Shown here: one piece after another, positions 1 through 7,696 of the stretch
Numbering within the stretch: the first letter of the stretch is position 1
Layout of the letters: each line of letters opens with the position of its first letter
Assembly: GCA_965206125.1 (NCBI GenBank)
Contig: CBDBIN010000046.1
Location: forward strand, 310,001 to 374,000
Direction of reading: 5' to 3'
DNA from: CAXWPM01 sp965206125
GTDB lineage: Bacteria > Acidobacteriota > Terriglobia > 20CM-2-55-15
DNA length: 64,000 nucleotides
Translations under genes and position numbers: made by a program
Notes under the pieces: model-generated
Database searches by the model: none
What the model was told of the DNA's origin: nothing
Seen by the model: only the letters and a program-made list of their open reading frames with translations

Positions 1-374
1 TTGCGGTGGTTGCAGCGGAAGCAGGCCGTCACGATGTTGTCCCACTTCTTCCTTCCGCCGGCAGCGACAGGGACGACGTGATCGAACGTCAGATCTTCAG
101 TCGGAAACTTCTTGCCGCAGTACTGGCACTCGTAGTTGTCCCGGGCATAGATGTTCGCGCGGGAGAACTTCACGCGGTTGCGGCTCTTGAAGCGGGCGTA
201 GCGTACGAGACGGCAGATTGACGGTAGCTTCACCGAAAAGGTGACGCTGTGGACCTCGCGCTCGTACTCGTCGATGACTTCGACCTTTCCGGCGAACAGC
301 AGCGTTATCGCTTTCTTCCACGAGATGATACGCAGGGGCTCGTAGGAGGCGTTCAGTAACAGTGTTGCCTGCAT
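1..374 (-). CDS. HNH endonuclease, 3' end cut by window edge
   Basis: Reading the minus strand from an ATG at 372-374 gives an open frame to the window edge. About 124 residues are visible. The first ~70 (MQATLLLNASYEPLRIISW...) match the N-terminal part of the small stand-alone HNH nucleases common in bacteria. A zinc-binding CQYCGKKF follows, then the HNH core: LTFDHVVPVAAGG with the catalytic DH pair, WDNIVTACFRCN with the second CxxC, and a trailing HR. Such proteins are predicted metal-dependent DNA nickases or nucleases of unknown physiological role. The gene is divergent from larE. The last few tens of codons lie outside the window. Confidence 0.85.
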   Translation of the reverse strand, partial: MQATLLLNASYEPLRIISWKKAITLLFAGKVEVIDEYEREVHSVTFSVKLPSICRLVRYARFKSRNRVKFSRANIYARDNYECQYCGKKFPTEDLTFDHVVPVAAGGRKKWDNIVTACFRCNHR

Positions 375-545
375 ACTCGTCCGTTTCGGTTCTCCCGATG
401 ACGATGCTGCCGAGTTTCTTCCGCGCGGCACCGAATCCAAGGGGTAGTTAATCAAATTCTTGTTGACCCTCTGCCCCCTTGTCAAGGTCCCATACGACAG
501 CCGGCTTCCGGCGGCGTGCGGTACAATGTGTTTTTTTCCGGGCAG

Positions 546-1379
546 ATGTCTTCAGAAACGCTGAATAAGGAAGCACGGCTGAGGGAGATCCTGGAGGAGT
601 TGGGTTCCTGCCTGGTCGCATACAGTGGAGGTGTGGACAGCGCCTATCTTGCGGTCGTGGCCCACGATCAACTCGGCGAGCGATCTCTGGCGGTGACCGC
701 CGAGAGCCCCACGTATCCGGCCTACCAGAGGGGCCAGGCGGTCGGACTGGTCACCCGTTTCGGCTTGCGGCATGAGTTCATCCGCTCCAGGGAGCTGGAC
801 GATCCCAACTACGCCGGCAATCCCATAAACCGCTGCTATTTCTGTAAGCACGAGCTGTACGGGTTGTTGACCACGATGGCACGGGAACGCGGCTTCCGCC
901 TTGTTGTCGACGGCAACAACGCGGACGACACCCTCGACTACCGGCCCGGCAGGCAAGCCGGCCGCGAGCTATCCGTGCGTAGTCCCCTTATCGAGGCGGG
1001 CCTGACCAAGGACGACGTGCGCGCGCTATCCCGGGCCAGGGGGTTGCCCACCTGGGACCAGCCCGCTTCGGCCTGTCTGGCATCGCGGATTCCGTACGGG
1101 TCCGAGGTAACCGAGGAGAAATTGACGATGATCGATCGGGGAGAAGACGTCCTGCGAGGACTGGGTTTCCGTCAGAGCCGCGTTCGCCATCACGGCGACA
1201 TCGTGCGAATCGAGATCGCGCGAGAAGAGATGGAGCGTGCACTCCACATGGACATGTTCGACCGCCTGGCGTCGGAATTCAAAGCCATCGGCTTCCGTTT
1301 CGTGACGCTCGATGTCGAGGGTTACCGCACCGGCGCTCTTAATGAAGCGCCCTCTGGCATCGAGGTTTCCGGAAAGTGA
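546..1379 (+). CDS. larE: ATP-dependent sacrificial sulfur transferase LarE homologue
   Basis: A 277-residue PP-loop ATPase. SGGVDS, the ATP-pyrophosphatase loop, is at about residues 27-32. The ACLASRIPYG segment carries the cysteine that in LarE of some species donates its sulfur to the pyridinium dithiocarboxylate precursor of the nickel-pincer cofactor. In LarE the substrate is AMP-activated and the cysteine ends as dehydroalanine. ATG 546 is preferred over an in-frame GTG at 516, which would add ten residues unlike the family. It overlaps purD by four bases (ATGA), so the two are probably cotranscribed. No larA, larB or larC is visible, so the role in this organism is open. A TACAAT box at 522-527 may be a -10 element. 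Confidence 0.85.
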   Translation: MSSETLNKEARLREILEELGSCLVAYSGGVDSAYLAVVAHDQLGERSLAVTAESPTYPAYQRGQAVGLVTRFGLRHEFIRSRELDDPNYAGNPINRCYFCKHELYGLLTTMARERGFRLVVDGNNADDTLDYRPGRQAGRELSVRSPLIEAGLTKDDVRALSRARGLPTWDQPASACLASRIPYGSEVTEEKLTMIDRGEDVLRGLGFRQSRVRHHGDIVRIEIAREEMERALHMDMFDRLASEFKAIGFRFVTLDVEGYRTGALNEAPSGIEVSGK

Positions 1380-2641
1380 AATGTCTCGTCATCGGATCGG
1401 GCGGCCGTGAACATGCAATCGTCGATGCCCTCGCAGCCGGCTCCCGTGTTTCGAGTGTCGTAGCGGCGCCCGGAAACGATGGCATGCGGGAACAGGCCGA
1501 GCTGGTCGACATCGCGCCCACCGACATCGAGGCGCTGGCCGGTTATGCCGGGGGGAACGGCGTTGAACTGACCATCGTCGGGCCCGAGGTTCCCCTCAGC
1601 CTCGGGATCGTGGACCAATTCCGCGCGCGCAGCCTTCCGATCGTCGGCCCGACCAGGGAACACACCCGGCTTGAAGCCAGCAAGTCGTTCACCAAGCGAC
1701 TGTGCCGCGACCACGGCATTCCGACGGCTTCGTTTACCGAGTGCACGGACGTGGACGAAGCCTGTCGCATCATCGATGAAGGGCCGTGTCCGGTCGTCGT
1801 CAAGGCCGACGGACTGGCAGCGGGGAAAGGTGTCGTGGTGGCAGGCACGCACGAAGAGGCCCGTCGGGCAGCCCGCGACATGATGGAAGGCGGATCGCTC
1901 GGTGAAGCCGGCCGGCGGGTCGTCATCGAGGAGTTCATGCCCGGCGAAGAGGCGTCCTTCCACGTGTTCGCCGACGGCCGTCGGTTCCGGTCGATGGCGA
2001 TCTCCCAGGATCACAAGGCTCGCTTCGCCGACGATAAAGGCCCGAACACCGGGGGTATGGGTGCTTACTCGGTCGACACCATCCTGACTGAAGAGCAGCG
2101 AATCGCGGTTGTCGAACGAATCATCCGTCCGACTCTGGACGCGATGGAAACGTATTCCGGGATTCTGTACGCGGGATTGATGCTCACCGCAGACGGACCC
2201 AAGCTGGTCGAGTACAACGTGCGGTTCGGCGATCCGGAGACGCAGGTCATCCTGCCCCGCCTCAAAACCGACATCGCGGACGTCTTCGTCGCGATGCGGG
2301 ATGGGCGACTCGCCGCGCTCCGGTTGGAGTGGCGCCCGGGAGCGTCGGCTACGGTAGTGCTGGTCGTGGACTCTTATCCCGGGAAGGTCGAGAAAGGAAG
2401 AGAGATCACCGGCCTTGCCGAGGCCGGAAAAATTTCCGACGTGAAGGTCTTCCATGCCGGGACGCGATGGGAAGACGGCCGGGTCTACACCAACGGTGGT
2501 AGAGTCCTGAACGTCACGGCCGTGGGCGACAGTCTCTCGGAAGCCCTTCAGAAGGCATACTTTGTGGCTGAAATGATAGACTTCGAGGGCAAGGACTACC
2601 GGCCCGATATAGGACAGAAAGGACTCAGGGCGAAACGATGA
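1376..2641 (+). CDS. purD: Phosphoribosylamine-glycine ligase (GARS)
   Basis: A 421-residue protein, the normal length for monofunctional PurD. It joins glycine to 5-phosphoribosylamine using ATP, the second step of de novo purine synthesis, in the cytosol. The N-terminal GSGGREHAI motif is diagnostic. The ATP-grasp region includes VVKADGLAAGKGV, a lid with DHKARFADDKGPNTGGMGAY, and metal-binding EYNVRFGDPETQ. The start overlaps the larE stop (ATGA) and the end overlaps purE (ATGA), so larE-purD-purE form one transcription unit. No defects are seen. Confidence 0.97.
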   Translation: MKCLVIGSGGREHAIVDALAAGSRVSSVVAAPGNDGMREQAELVDIAPTDIEALAGYAGGNGVELTIVGPEVPLSLGIVDQFRARSLPIVGPTREHTRLEASKSFTKRLCRDHGIPTASFTECTDVDEACRIIDEGPCPVVVKADGLAAGKGVVVAGTHEEARRAARDMMEGGSLGEAGRRVVIEEFMPGEEASFHVFADGRRFRSMAISQDHKARFADDKGPNTGGMGAYSVDTILTEEQRIAVVERIIRPTLDAMETYSGILYAGLMLTADGPKLVEYNVRFGDPETQVILPRLKTDIADVFVAMRDGRLAALRLEWRPGASATVVLVVDSYPGKVEKGREITGLAEAGKISDVKVFHAGTRWEDGRVYTNGGRVLNVTAVGDSLSEALQKAYFVAEMIDFEGKDYRPDIGQKGLRAKR

Positions 2642-3153
2642 AACCAACGATAGGTATTCTGATGGGAAGCGATTCGGACCTGCCGGTCATGAAGGGAGCC
2701 CTCAAGGTGCTTGAAGACTTCGGCGTCGGGTTCGAAGTCGAGGTCTGCAGTGCACATCGGTCCCCAAACCGTGCGACGGAGTATGCAAAGACCGCCCGCG
2801 GAAGGGGGCTTCGAGTCATCATCGCGGCAGCAGGGAGTGCGGCCCATCTGGCCGGTGTGATCGCCGCCGAGACGACGCTGCCCGTCATCGGCGTTCCCAT
2901 CGACAGTTCTCCTCTCAAAGGCTTCGACTCGCTTCTGGCGACCGTCCAGATGCCTCCGGGCGTGCCCGTGGCGACGATGGCCGTGGGCAAGGCCGGTGCG
3001 ATCAATGCCGCCCTGTTTGCGGTCCAGATCCTGTCGACCGGGAACGAATTGCTCGTGGAGAAGATGAAAGATCACAAGTTGAAGCTCGCCGAGGGCGTCC
3101 AAGGGAAGAACGCAAAGGTGCAGCGAGAACTCGAGGAAGGGAGCGGTGACTAG
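2638..3153 (+). CDS. purE: N5-carboxyaminoimidazole ribonucleotide mutase, class I
   Basis: 171 residues. PurE class I isomerises N5-CAIR to CAIR in de novo purine synthesis. Signatures include MGSDSDLPVM at the N-terminus, CSAHRSPNR, AAAGSAAHLAGV and the late GVPIDSSPLKG...LLATVQMPPGVPVATM block, all lining the active site. The acidic, lysine-rich last ~35 residues extend a little past the core fold. It overlaps purD by four bases and mtaB by eight. purK is not in the window. Confidence 0.96.
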   Translation: MKPTIGILMGSDSDLPVMKGALKVLEDFGVGFEVEVCSAHRSPNRATEYAKTARGRGLRVIIAAAGSAAHLAGVIAAETTLPVIGVPIDSSPLKGFDSLLATVQMPPGVPVATMAVGKAGAINAALFAVQILSTGNELLVEKMKDHKLKLAEGVQGKNAKVQRELEEGSGD

Positions 3154-4555
3154 TCATAACAGCGCCCACGATGAGGGCAACGCGAAGGCAGGCGTGGGGG
3201 GACCGTCCCGGCTCCCTGGCGTCACCGACACTTTCCACGTCGCGAACTTCGGATGTCGGGCGTCGCAATCCGAGGGCGCCACGATCCACGAGGAGCTGAC
3301 ACGGGCAGGTGTTGAAGAGGCCGACTCGCCTTATGAAGCGGGCGTTGTCGTCATCAATTCCTGCACGGTAACCGAGGAAGCCGACCGCGACGTTCGACGT
3401 CTGATCCGCCGTGTCGCCAGGCGGAATCCCGGAACCCCGATCGTCGTCACCGGCTGTTACGCCCAGCGCCGCCCGGCCGAACTCGCCGCCATGCCTCAGG
3501 TGCGTTACGTCGTGGGCAACTCCCACAAGCCGATGGTTGCCGCGCTGGCGAGGGAGGCCCTCGAAGACCCTGGGCGGGGAGGCCGTGCGGAAGTTTTTTG
3601 CAGCGACATCTTCGCGAAGGAGTTGGGGCGCGCTTCCAAACAGGGATCGTCCGGCCGCACCCGCGTCACCGTGAAAGTCCAGGACGGGTGCGATGCGAAC
3701 TGCACGTTCTGCATCATTCCGTCGGTCCGCGGCCGGAGTCGCAGCCTCCCCGCCGAAGCCGTCATCGGCCAGGTTGTCGAGCTGGTGGAAAGGGGCTACC
3801 GCGAGGTCGTGTTCTCGGGAATCCATCTCGGTTCCTACGGCCGAGACCTCGCTGGCCGAGCTACCCTGACCGAACTCGTTCGGTCCTGCCTTGACGCCGT
3901 CCCGCGCCTCGAGCGACTCCGGCTGAGCTCCATCGAACCACTCGAAGTGACCGACGATGTCATCGACCTGGTGGCTTCGCATCCGAGAGTCGCGCACCAC
4001 CTGCACATCCCGCTCCAGAGCGGCTCGCATCGCGTACTGCGAGCGATGCGACGGCCCTATAGCCCCTCGGCATATGGCGCGTTGCTCGACCGCGTTCGTT
4101 CTGCCGTTCCCGACGCGGCGCTCGGTGCGGACGTGATGGTCGGCTTCCCTGGCGAGACCGACGATGACTTCATGGAGACATTCCGGCTGATCGAAGGCTC
4201 GCCGCTGACATACCTTCATGTATTTCCCTATTCCGCCCGTCCGGGCACCGTGGCCGCGGGCCTGGCGGACCCGGTTCCCGAGCATGTGGCGCGATTTCGA
4301 GGCAAGACCCTCCGCAGCCTGGCCGAACGCAAAAACGCAGATTTCCGCAAGACTTTCGAGGGGAGGCAATTATCCGTTCTCGTCCTGGATGAGGCGCCCG
4401 AGGATGGCTGGCGGTCCGCCATCAGCGACAATTTTCTGCGGATTCAGGTGCCCGAAGGGCTCGAAGTGAATCGTTGGCAAAGACTTACGGTGTCGGACGT
4501 GGGTGAATCGGGACTTCAGGCATCGAGCACGACAACTGCAGAGGAGATCAACTGA
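3146..4555 (+). CDS. mtaB: tRNA (N6-threonylcarbamoyladenosine(37)-C2) methylthiotransferase MtaB
   Basis: A 469-residue radical-SAM methylthiotransferase of the MiaB superfamily. The N-terminal UPF0004 domain (FGCRASQSEG, NSCTVTEEADRDVRRLIRR, VTGCYAQ) carries three cysteines for an auxiliary 4Fe-4S cluster. The radical-SAM motif CDANCTFCIIP follows, then IHLGSYG and HLHIPLQSGS. MtaB converts t6A37 to ms2t6A37 in ANN-decoding tRNAs. TVTEEAD and the missing MiaB-type spacing favour MtaB over MiaB or RimO. The GTG start at 3146 adds about 25 low-complexity residues before the domain; a later start is possible. Its last 40 bases overlap convergent acpS. Confidence 0.9.
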   Translation: MTSHNSAHDEGNAKAGVGGPSRLPGVTDTFHVANFGCRASQSEGATIHEELTRAGVEEADSPYEAGVVVINSCTVTEEADRDVRRLIRRVARRNPGTPIVVTGCYAQRRPAELAAMPQVRYVVGNSHKPMVAALAREALEDPGRGGRAEVFCSDIFAKELGRASKQGSSGRTRVTVKVQDGCDANCTFCIIPSVRGRSRSLPAEAVIGQVVELVERGYREVVFSGIHLGSYGRDLAGRATLTELVRSCLDAVPRLERLRLSSIEPLEVTDDVIDLVASHPRVAHHLHIPLQSGSHRVLRAMRRPYSPSAYGALLDRVRSAVPDAALGADVMVGFPGETDDDFMETFRLIEGSPLTYLHVFPYSARPGTVAAGLADPVPEHVARFRGKTLRSLAERKNADFRKTFEGRQLSVLVLDEAPEDGWRSAISDNFLRIQVPEGLEVNRWQRLTVSDVGESGLQASSTTTAEEIN

Positions 4556-4893
4556 TCGTGGGTCAGGGACACGACGAAGCGTTCTGCGCCCAGCGCCTTC
4601 GCCCGCTCGAGCGCCGCGCCGTGCAGGTGAAGTTCGGGTTTTCCCGAAGGTAACCGCTCGACCTCGACGTCCCTCCAGCGGATACCTCCCGACCAACCGG
4701 TCCCCAACGCTTTAAACGCTGCTTCCTTGGCCGCGAATCGCGCGGCGAAGTGAATTGTCGGATGCGCGCACGATTGACAGTAAGCAGCTTCAGCTTCCGT
4801 GAAAATACGGGACACGAATCGTTTCTCAAAACGCTCGAGCGATTTCGCAATTCGCTCGTTCTGTATGACGTCGATACCGATGCCGATGATCAT
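4516..4893 (-). CDS. acpS: Holo-[acyl-carrier-protein] synthase
   Basis: 125 residues, standard AcpS size. It transfers 4'-phosphopantetheine from CoA to the serine of apo-ACP. The N-terminal GIGIDVI motif holds the metal-binding aspartate. FTEAEAAYC, FAARFAAKEAAFKALGTG (with the second metal ligand) and the late VVSLTHDQLISSAVVVL complete the family pattern. ATG at 4891-4893 is chosen because it starts directly before the conserved strand; upstream in-frame sequence is repeat-derived. The 3' end overlaps the mtaB 3' end tail to tail. Confidence 0.93.
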   Translation of the reverse strand: MIIGIGIDVIQNERIAKSLERFEKRFVSRIFTEAEAAYCQSCAHPTIHFAARFAAKEAAFKALGTGWSGGIRWRDVEVERLPSGKPELHLHGAALERAKALGAERFVVSLTHDQLISSAVVVLDA

Positions 4894-4902
4894 GAGATAA
4901 GC

Positions 4903-5000
4903 GATTGGCGATTGGCTGTTAGCGTTTAGCCTTTGGCTTTCGGAACTTTTCGGATCAGCTAATGACAGCAATAGCCAAAAGCTAACAGCCAAAAGCCAAC
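4903..5000. repeat. Imperfect inverted repeat of 7-base words (GCCAAAA type)
   Basis: The left arm (about 4903-4941) and right arm (about 4965-5000) are imperfect reverse complements. Both are built from degenerate seven-base words such as GCCAAAA, GCTAACA and GCCAACA. It fills the gap between divergent acpS and pgeF. No ribosome-binding site for pgeF is obvious next to it. The same word family recurs at 34411-34439. Confidence 0.75.
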
Positions 5001-5015
5001 AACGTACTGACAACC

Positions 5016-5768
5016 GTGCTCCAACTCTATCGTAATACACATGTGACGTTTCTTCGTTCGCCCGCCCTGGCCGCGGTACCCGGGGTCGTTCATGCTTTCT
5101 CGACGCGACGCGGCGTGGACGACGACTTTTCGTTTGGCCGCGACGTTCCAACCGGAGCGGAAAACCGAGAACACTTCCTATCCGCGATTGGCCTGCCTGG
5201 ATGGCCTCTCGGGCGGGTGCGTCAGACGCACTCGAACATCGTTCACGTCGTAAGAGACAACGCGTTTGTGAACGAGCAACCTGACGGAGACGCGCTCCAC
5301 ACCTCTGTTTCCGGCCTCGCGCTTGGTGTCATGACTGCCGACTGCGCGCCCATTCTCCTCGCCGACGTACGTGCGCGTGCCGTAGCGGCCGTCCATGCGG
5401 GATGGCGGGGTACTTCCGAGGGCGTGGGCCGGCGCGCCGTGGAGTCGCTGGTAGCCGAAGGGATTCGGGCGTCCGATCTGACGGTGGCAATCGGCCCCCA
5501 CATCGGAGTCTGTTGTATGGAGGTCGGCGAAGAGGTCTACGATTGGTTTGCCCAGCCCGAAGTGTTCGAACGGCGGCCGGAATGGGAGAAGCCGCACCTG
5601 AACATGGCGAAGGCCAACACGCGACAGCTGGTCGATGCTGGGGTACGCGAAGAACGGATTCAGGTGTCGACGCTGTGTACGCGGTGCCGCCGGGATCTGT
5701 TCTATTCCTACCGCCGCGACGGTGCCGGAACTGGGCGCATGCTCGCGGCGATCGGCATCGACCGATGA
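5016..5768 (+). CDS. pgeF: Purine nucleoside phosphorylase / peptidoglycan editing factor PgeF (YfiH/laccase domain)
   Basis: 250 residues of the YfiH (multi-copper polyphenol oxidoreductase-like) family. Zinc-site motifs are visible: RQTHSNIV with its histidine, TADCAPILLAD with its cysteine, and VAAVHAGWRGT with its histidine. A late CTRCRRDLFYSYRRD block is typical of the family. Biochemically, homologues cleave adenosine and inosine phosphorolytically; in E. coli YfiH also edits peptidoglycan precursors. The start is GTG 5016, close after the inverted repeat. The stop overlaps pcm by four bases. Confidence 0.9.
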   Translation: MLQLYRNTHVTFLRSPALAAVPGVVHAFSTRRGVDDDFSFGRDVPTGAENREHFLSAIGLPGWPLGRVRQTHSNIVHVVRDNAFVNEQPDGDALHTSVSGLALGVMTADCAPILLADVRARAVAAVHAGWRGTSEGVGRRAVESLVAEGIRASDLTVAIGPHIGVCCMEVGEEVYDWFAQPEVFERRPEWEKPHLNMAKANTRQLVDAGVREERIQVSTLCTRCRRDLFYSYRRDGAGTGRMLAAIGIDR

Positions 5769-6418
5769 ACGACACGCGATCCGCGGAACGCGAACGGATG
5801 GTCGTCCGACAACTGCGGGCTCGCGGCATCCGTGACGAGCGTGTCCTGGCCGCAATGGGTCACCTTCCCCGTCACGAGTTCGTTCCGGAGGAACTGGCGG
5901 ACCGGGCGTACGACGACGGGCCGCTGGCGATCGGGTTGAACCAGACGATTTCGCAGCCCTACATCGTTGCGTTGATGACCGAAAAGCTGAACCCCGGGCC
6001 GGACGATCGCGTTCTCGAGATCGGCACGGGTTCGGGCTACCAGACGGCGATTCTTGCGGAACTCGCCGGGGCCGTCTTTACGGTGGAGGTCCTCGGGAAA
6101 CACCACGAGGTTGCCCGCGAACTCCTGCGGCGGCTCGGCTACACTAACATCCGGACACGGCTGGGCGATGGGAACGACGGGTGGCCCCCGCATGCGCCGT
6201 TCGACGGCATCATTGTGACCGCGGCTGCTACCGAGTTGCCCGAGCGCCTGCTGGGGCAGCTGAAGGAGGGCGGCCGGATGATCGTCCCGGTCGACGATGG
6301 GCGGGGCGGCGGCCAGCGGCTGCGCCTGGTCAGGCGCCGGGGCGGCTTAGCTGTGGACATCGAAGAGGGCGTTCCGGTACGATTCGTACCGTTGGTACAG
6401 GAGGCCAAACGAGAATGA
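5765..6418 (+). CDS. pcm: Protein-L-isoaspartate O-methyltransferase
   Basis: 217 residues. It methylates L-isoaspartyl residues with S-adenosylmethionine to start repair of damaged proteins. Visible features are PRHEFVPEELADRAYDDGPLAIG, the conserved NQTISQPYIVALM, the SAM-binding LEIGTGSGYQTAILAEL, and VTAAATELPERLLGQLKEGGRMIVPV. The ATG overlaps the pgeF stop (ATGA). Its own stop overlaps the start of the selenoprotein redoxin, so pgeF, pcm and the redoxin form a likely damage-repair/redox operon. Confidence 0.95.
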   Translation: MNDTRSAERERMVVRQLRARGIRDERVLAAMGHLPRHEFVPEELADRAYDDGPLAIGLNQTISQPYIVALMTEKLNPGPDDRVLEIGTGSGYQTAILAELAGAVFTVEVLGKHHEVARELLRRLGYTNIRTRLGDGNDGWPPHAPFDGIIVTAAATELPERLLGQLKEGGRMIVPVDDGRGGGQRLRLVRRRGGLAVDIEEGVPVRFVPLVQEAKRE

Positions 6419-6930
6419 ACAAGACTGCCAGAATCGCCTGCATGGCGATCTTCGCCTGTCTTCTTGCGATCCCGGCAGGGGCCCAGGACAGACCGGCGCC
6501 CGAGATCACCGGGATGGCCGTCCAGGGCGTATCCGTCAACCTGGAATACTTCAAGGGTGACAAGAACGTCCTGGTCGTCTTCTACCGGATGGACAACTGA
6601 CCGTTTTGCCGCGCGCAACTCGGTGAGTTGCAAGAGTATTACGATGAGATTCAGGGCCTGGACGCCGAAGTCGTGGCCCTTAGTGCAGACCCCGTACCCT
6701 TGGCCCGCACGACCGTCACTGAGCTGGGCCTTAAGTTCCCGGTGCTTTCCGACACGGCCCGAACATTCATCCGGTCGTACGAGGTACTCCATCCGACCGA
6801 AGGAATTGCCCGGCCGGCCGCGTTCATCGTCGATCGTACCGGTCAGATTCGGTGGCAGTTCGTGGGCATGAGCGCTTCGGAACGTGCGCCGATCCTGACG
6901 ATCATCCAGGAGCTGACCGCTATCCAGTAA
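6415..6930 (+). CDS. Secreted peroxiredoxin-like selenoprotein with UxxC motif (UGA at 6598-6600 read as Sec)
   Basis: The frame from ATG 6415 carries one internal TGA (codon 62) and then continues for 109 residues to TAA 6928-6930, giving 171 residues. The protein opens with a signal peptide ending near AGAQ, so it should act in the periplasm. Around the TGA it reads FYRMDN-U-PFCRAQLGEL. Homologous redoxins have a CPxC or WCPFC at this place, so the TGA sits exactly at the catalytic N-terminal cysteine. The rest of a thioredoxin/AhpC-like fold follows, including VALSADP, FPVLSD and PAAFIVDRTG. A GGAGG lies ahead of the start, and the ATG overlaps the pcm stop. A stem-loop follows the TGA. 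The alternative, a real nonsense mutation, would not be expected to leave the downstream frame so intact. selA/B/C/D must be elsewhere. Confidence 0.88.
6604..6635 (+). promoter_or_regulatory. Candidate bacterial SECIS element
   Basis: Directly after the in-frame UGA the RNA can fold. CAACTC (6616-6621) pairs with GAGTTG (6625-6630) around a GGU loop, and an outer helix UUUUG (6604-6608) pairs with CAAGA (6631-6635) across a seven-base bulge. The loop lies about 21 bases after the UGA and begins with G. Both fit the loose bacterial SECIS rules used for SelB-dependent decoding. The structure was judged by eye, without energy calculation. Confidence 0.65.
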
Positions 6931-6942
6931 GAGGGGATCATT

Positions 6943-7068
6943 GGTCATTTCGGATTTGACATCGACCATTGACCATCGGCCACTTGCCATTTTTCATCTG
7001 TCTCTTTCCCAAATGGGAAATGAAAGATGGTCGGTGGTCAATGGTCAGTGACCGAGGTGAAATGACCG
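6943..7068. repeat. Long imperfect inverted repeat of 7-base words (TTGACCA type)
   Basis: The left arm (about 6943-7010) and right arm (about 7015-7068) are imperfect reverse complements around a four-base centre between TTTCCC and GGGAAA. Degenerate heptamers TTGACCA, TCGGCCA and CTTGCCA run through the arms. As RNA it would make a very long hairpin after the selenoprotein gene. No coding potential is seen. Confidence 0.75.
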
Positions 7069-7177
7069 GATTTCCCGGATCCCCGATCCGTCTTCACCCT
7101 CGCGACCACTTCCGCACCATTCGTCACCCCTGGCAGGTCCGCAAGAACGCCGGAATCTCTGTGCTAACATTCGGTCC

Positions 7178-7588
7178 ATGGGCGGGCGCAATCCTTACTT
7201 CGATGAACTCGCCGCGGTCCAGTCGCCGGCCATAAAGTTTACGATCACGTTCCTTCCCATGAACCTCACCGTGGAAGTGGATCCGGAGCGGATTCCCTAC
7301 GGTGACACGGGACTGCCCGGCAGCATTCTCGACGTGGCCCTGGCTCACGGTATCGAGATCGATCACGCCTGTGGGGGTGTTTGCGCCTGTTCGACGTGTC
7401 ACGCCATCGTCCGTGAAGGCTCCGAAACACTCTCGGAGATGACCGAAGGCGAGGAGGATCAGCTTTCCTACGCCGCGGGGCTCGAACCCGACAGCCGTCT
7501 TAGTTGCCAAGCCGTAGCCAACGGCACCGGGAACCTCGTCGTCTACATCCCGGACTGGAACCGCAACGCCGTCCGCGAGGACCACTAG
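7178..7588 (+). CDS. fdx: 2Fe-2S ferredoxin, adrenodoxin/ISC type
   Basis: 136 residues. The middle carries HACGGVCACSTCH and a later LSCQ, the four cysteines of a C-x5-C-x2-C...C 2Fe-2S site in adrenodoxin-type ferredoxins. EMTEGEEDQL and EPDSRLSCQ are typical of the ISC ferredoxin. It probably donates electrons for Fe-S cluster assembly or to a partner oxidoreductase. The first ~20 residues before FTITFLPMNLTVEV are not family-like, so the true start may be downstream (for example ATG 7259). No isc genes are next to it. Confidence 0.85.
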   Translation: MGGRNPYFDELAAVQSPAIKFTITFLPMNLTVEVDPERIPYGDTGLPGSILDVALAHGIEIDHACGGVCACSTCHAIVREGSETLSEMTEGEEDQLSYAAGLEPDSRLSCQAVANGTGNLVVYIPDWNRNAVREDH

Positions 7589-7657
7589 ACCCCTGTAGTG
7601 ACAGTCCCCTAATACCATCGACCGTAGGGTCGAATATCATCCGGATACAGGTTTCTA

Positions 7658-7686
7658 TTGACCTGGTTCAGGCGCTGACGTAAATA
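7658..7686 (+). promoter_or_regulatory. Sigma-70-type promoter for the VWFA gene
   Basis: TTGACC (7658-7663), a 17-base spacer and TAAATA (7681-7686) form a good -35/-10 pair. Transcription would start at about 7692-7697, next to ATG 7697, so the mRNA would be leaderless or nearly so. A small palindrome, CGACC-GTAG-GGTCG, lies about 30 bases upstream (7619-7632). Confidence 0.6.
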
Positions 7687-7696
7687 TAGGCTCACA

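Noticed and set aside
1322..2647. Long open frame antisense to purD
   Set aside because: Mirror of a well-conserved purD in GC-rich DNA; no domain, and composition fits a shadow frame.
3002..4369. Long minus-strand frame opposite mtaB
   Set aside because: Shadow of the radical-SAM gene; no recognisable protein features.
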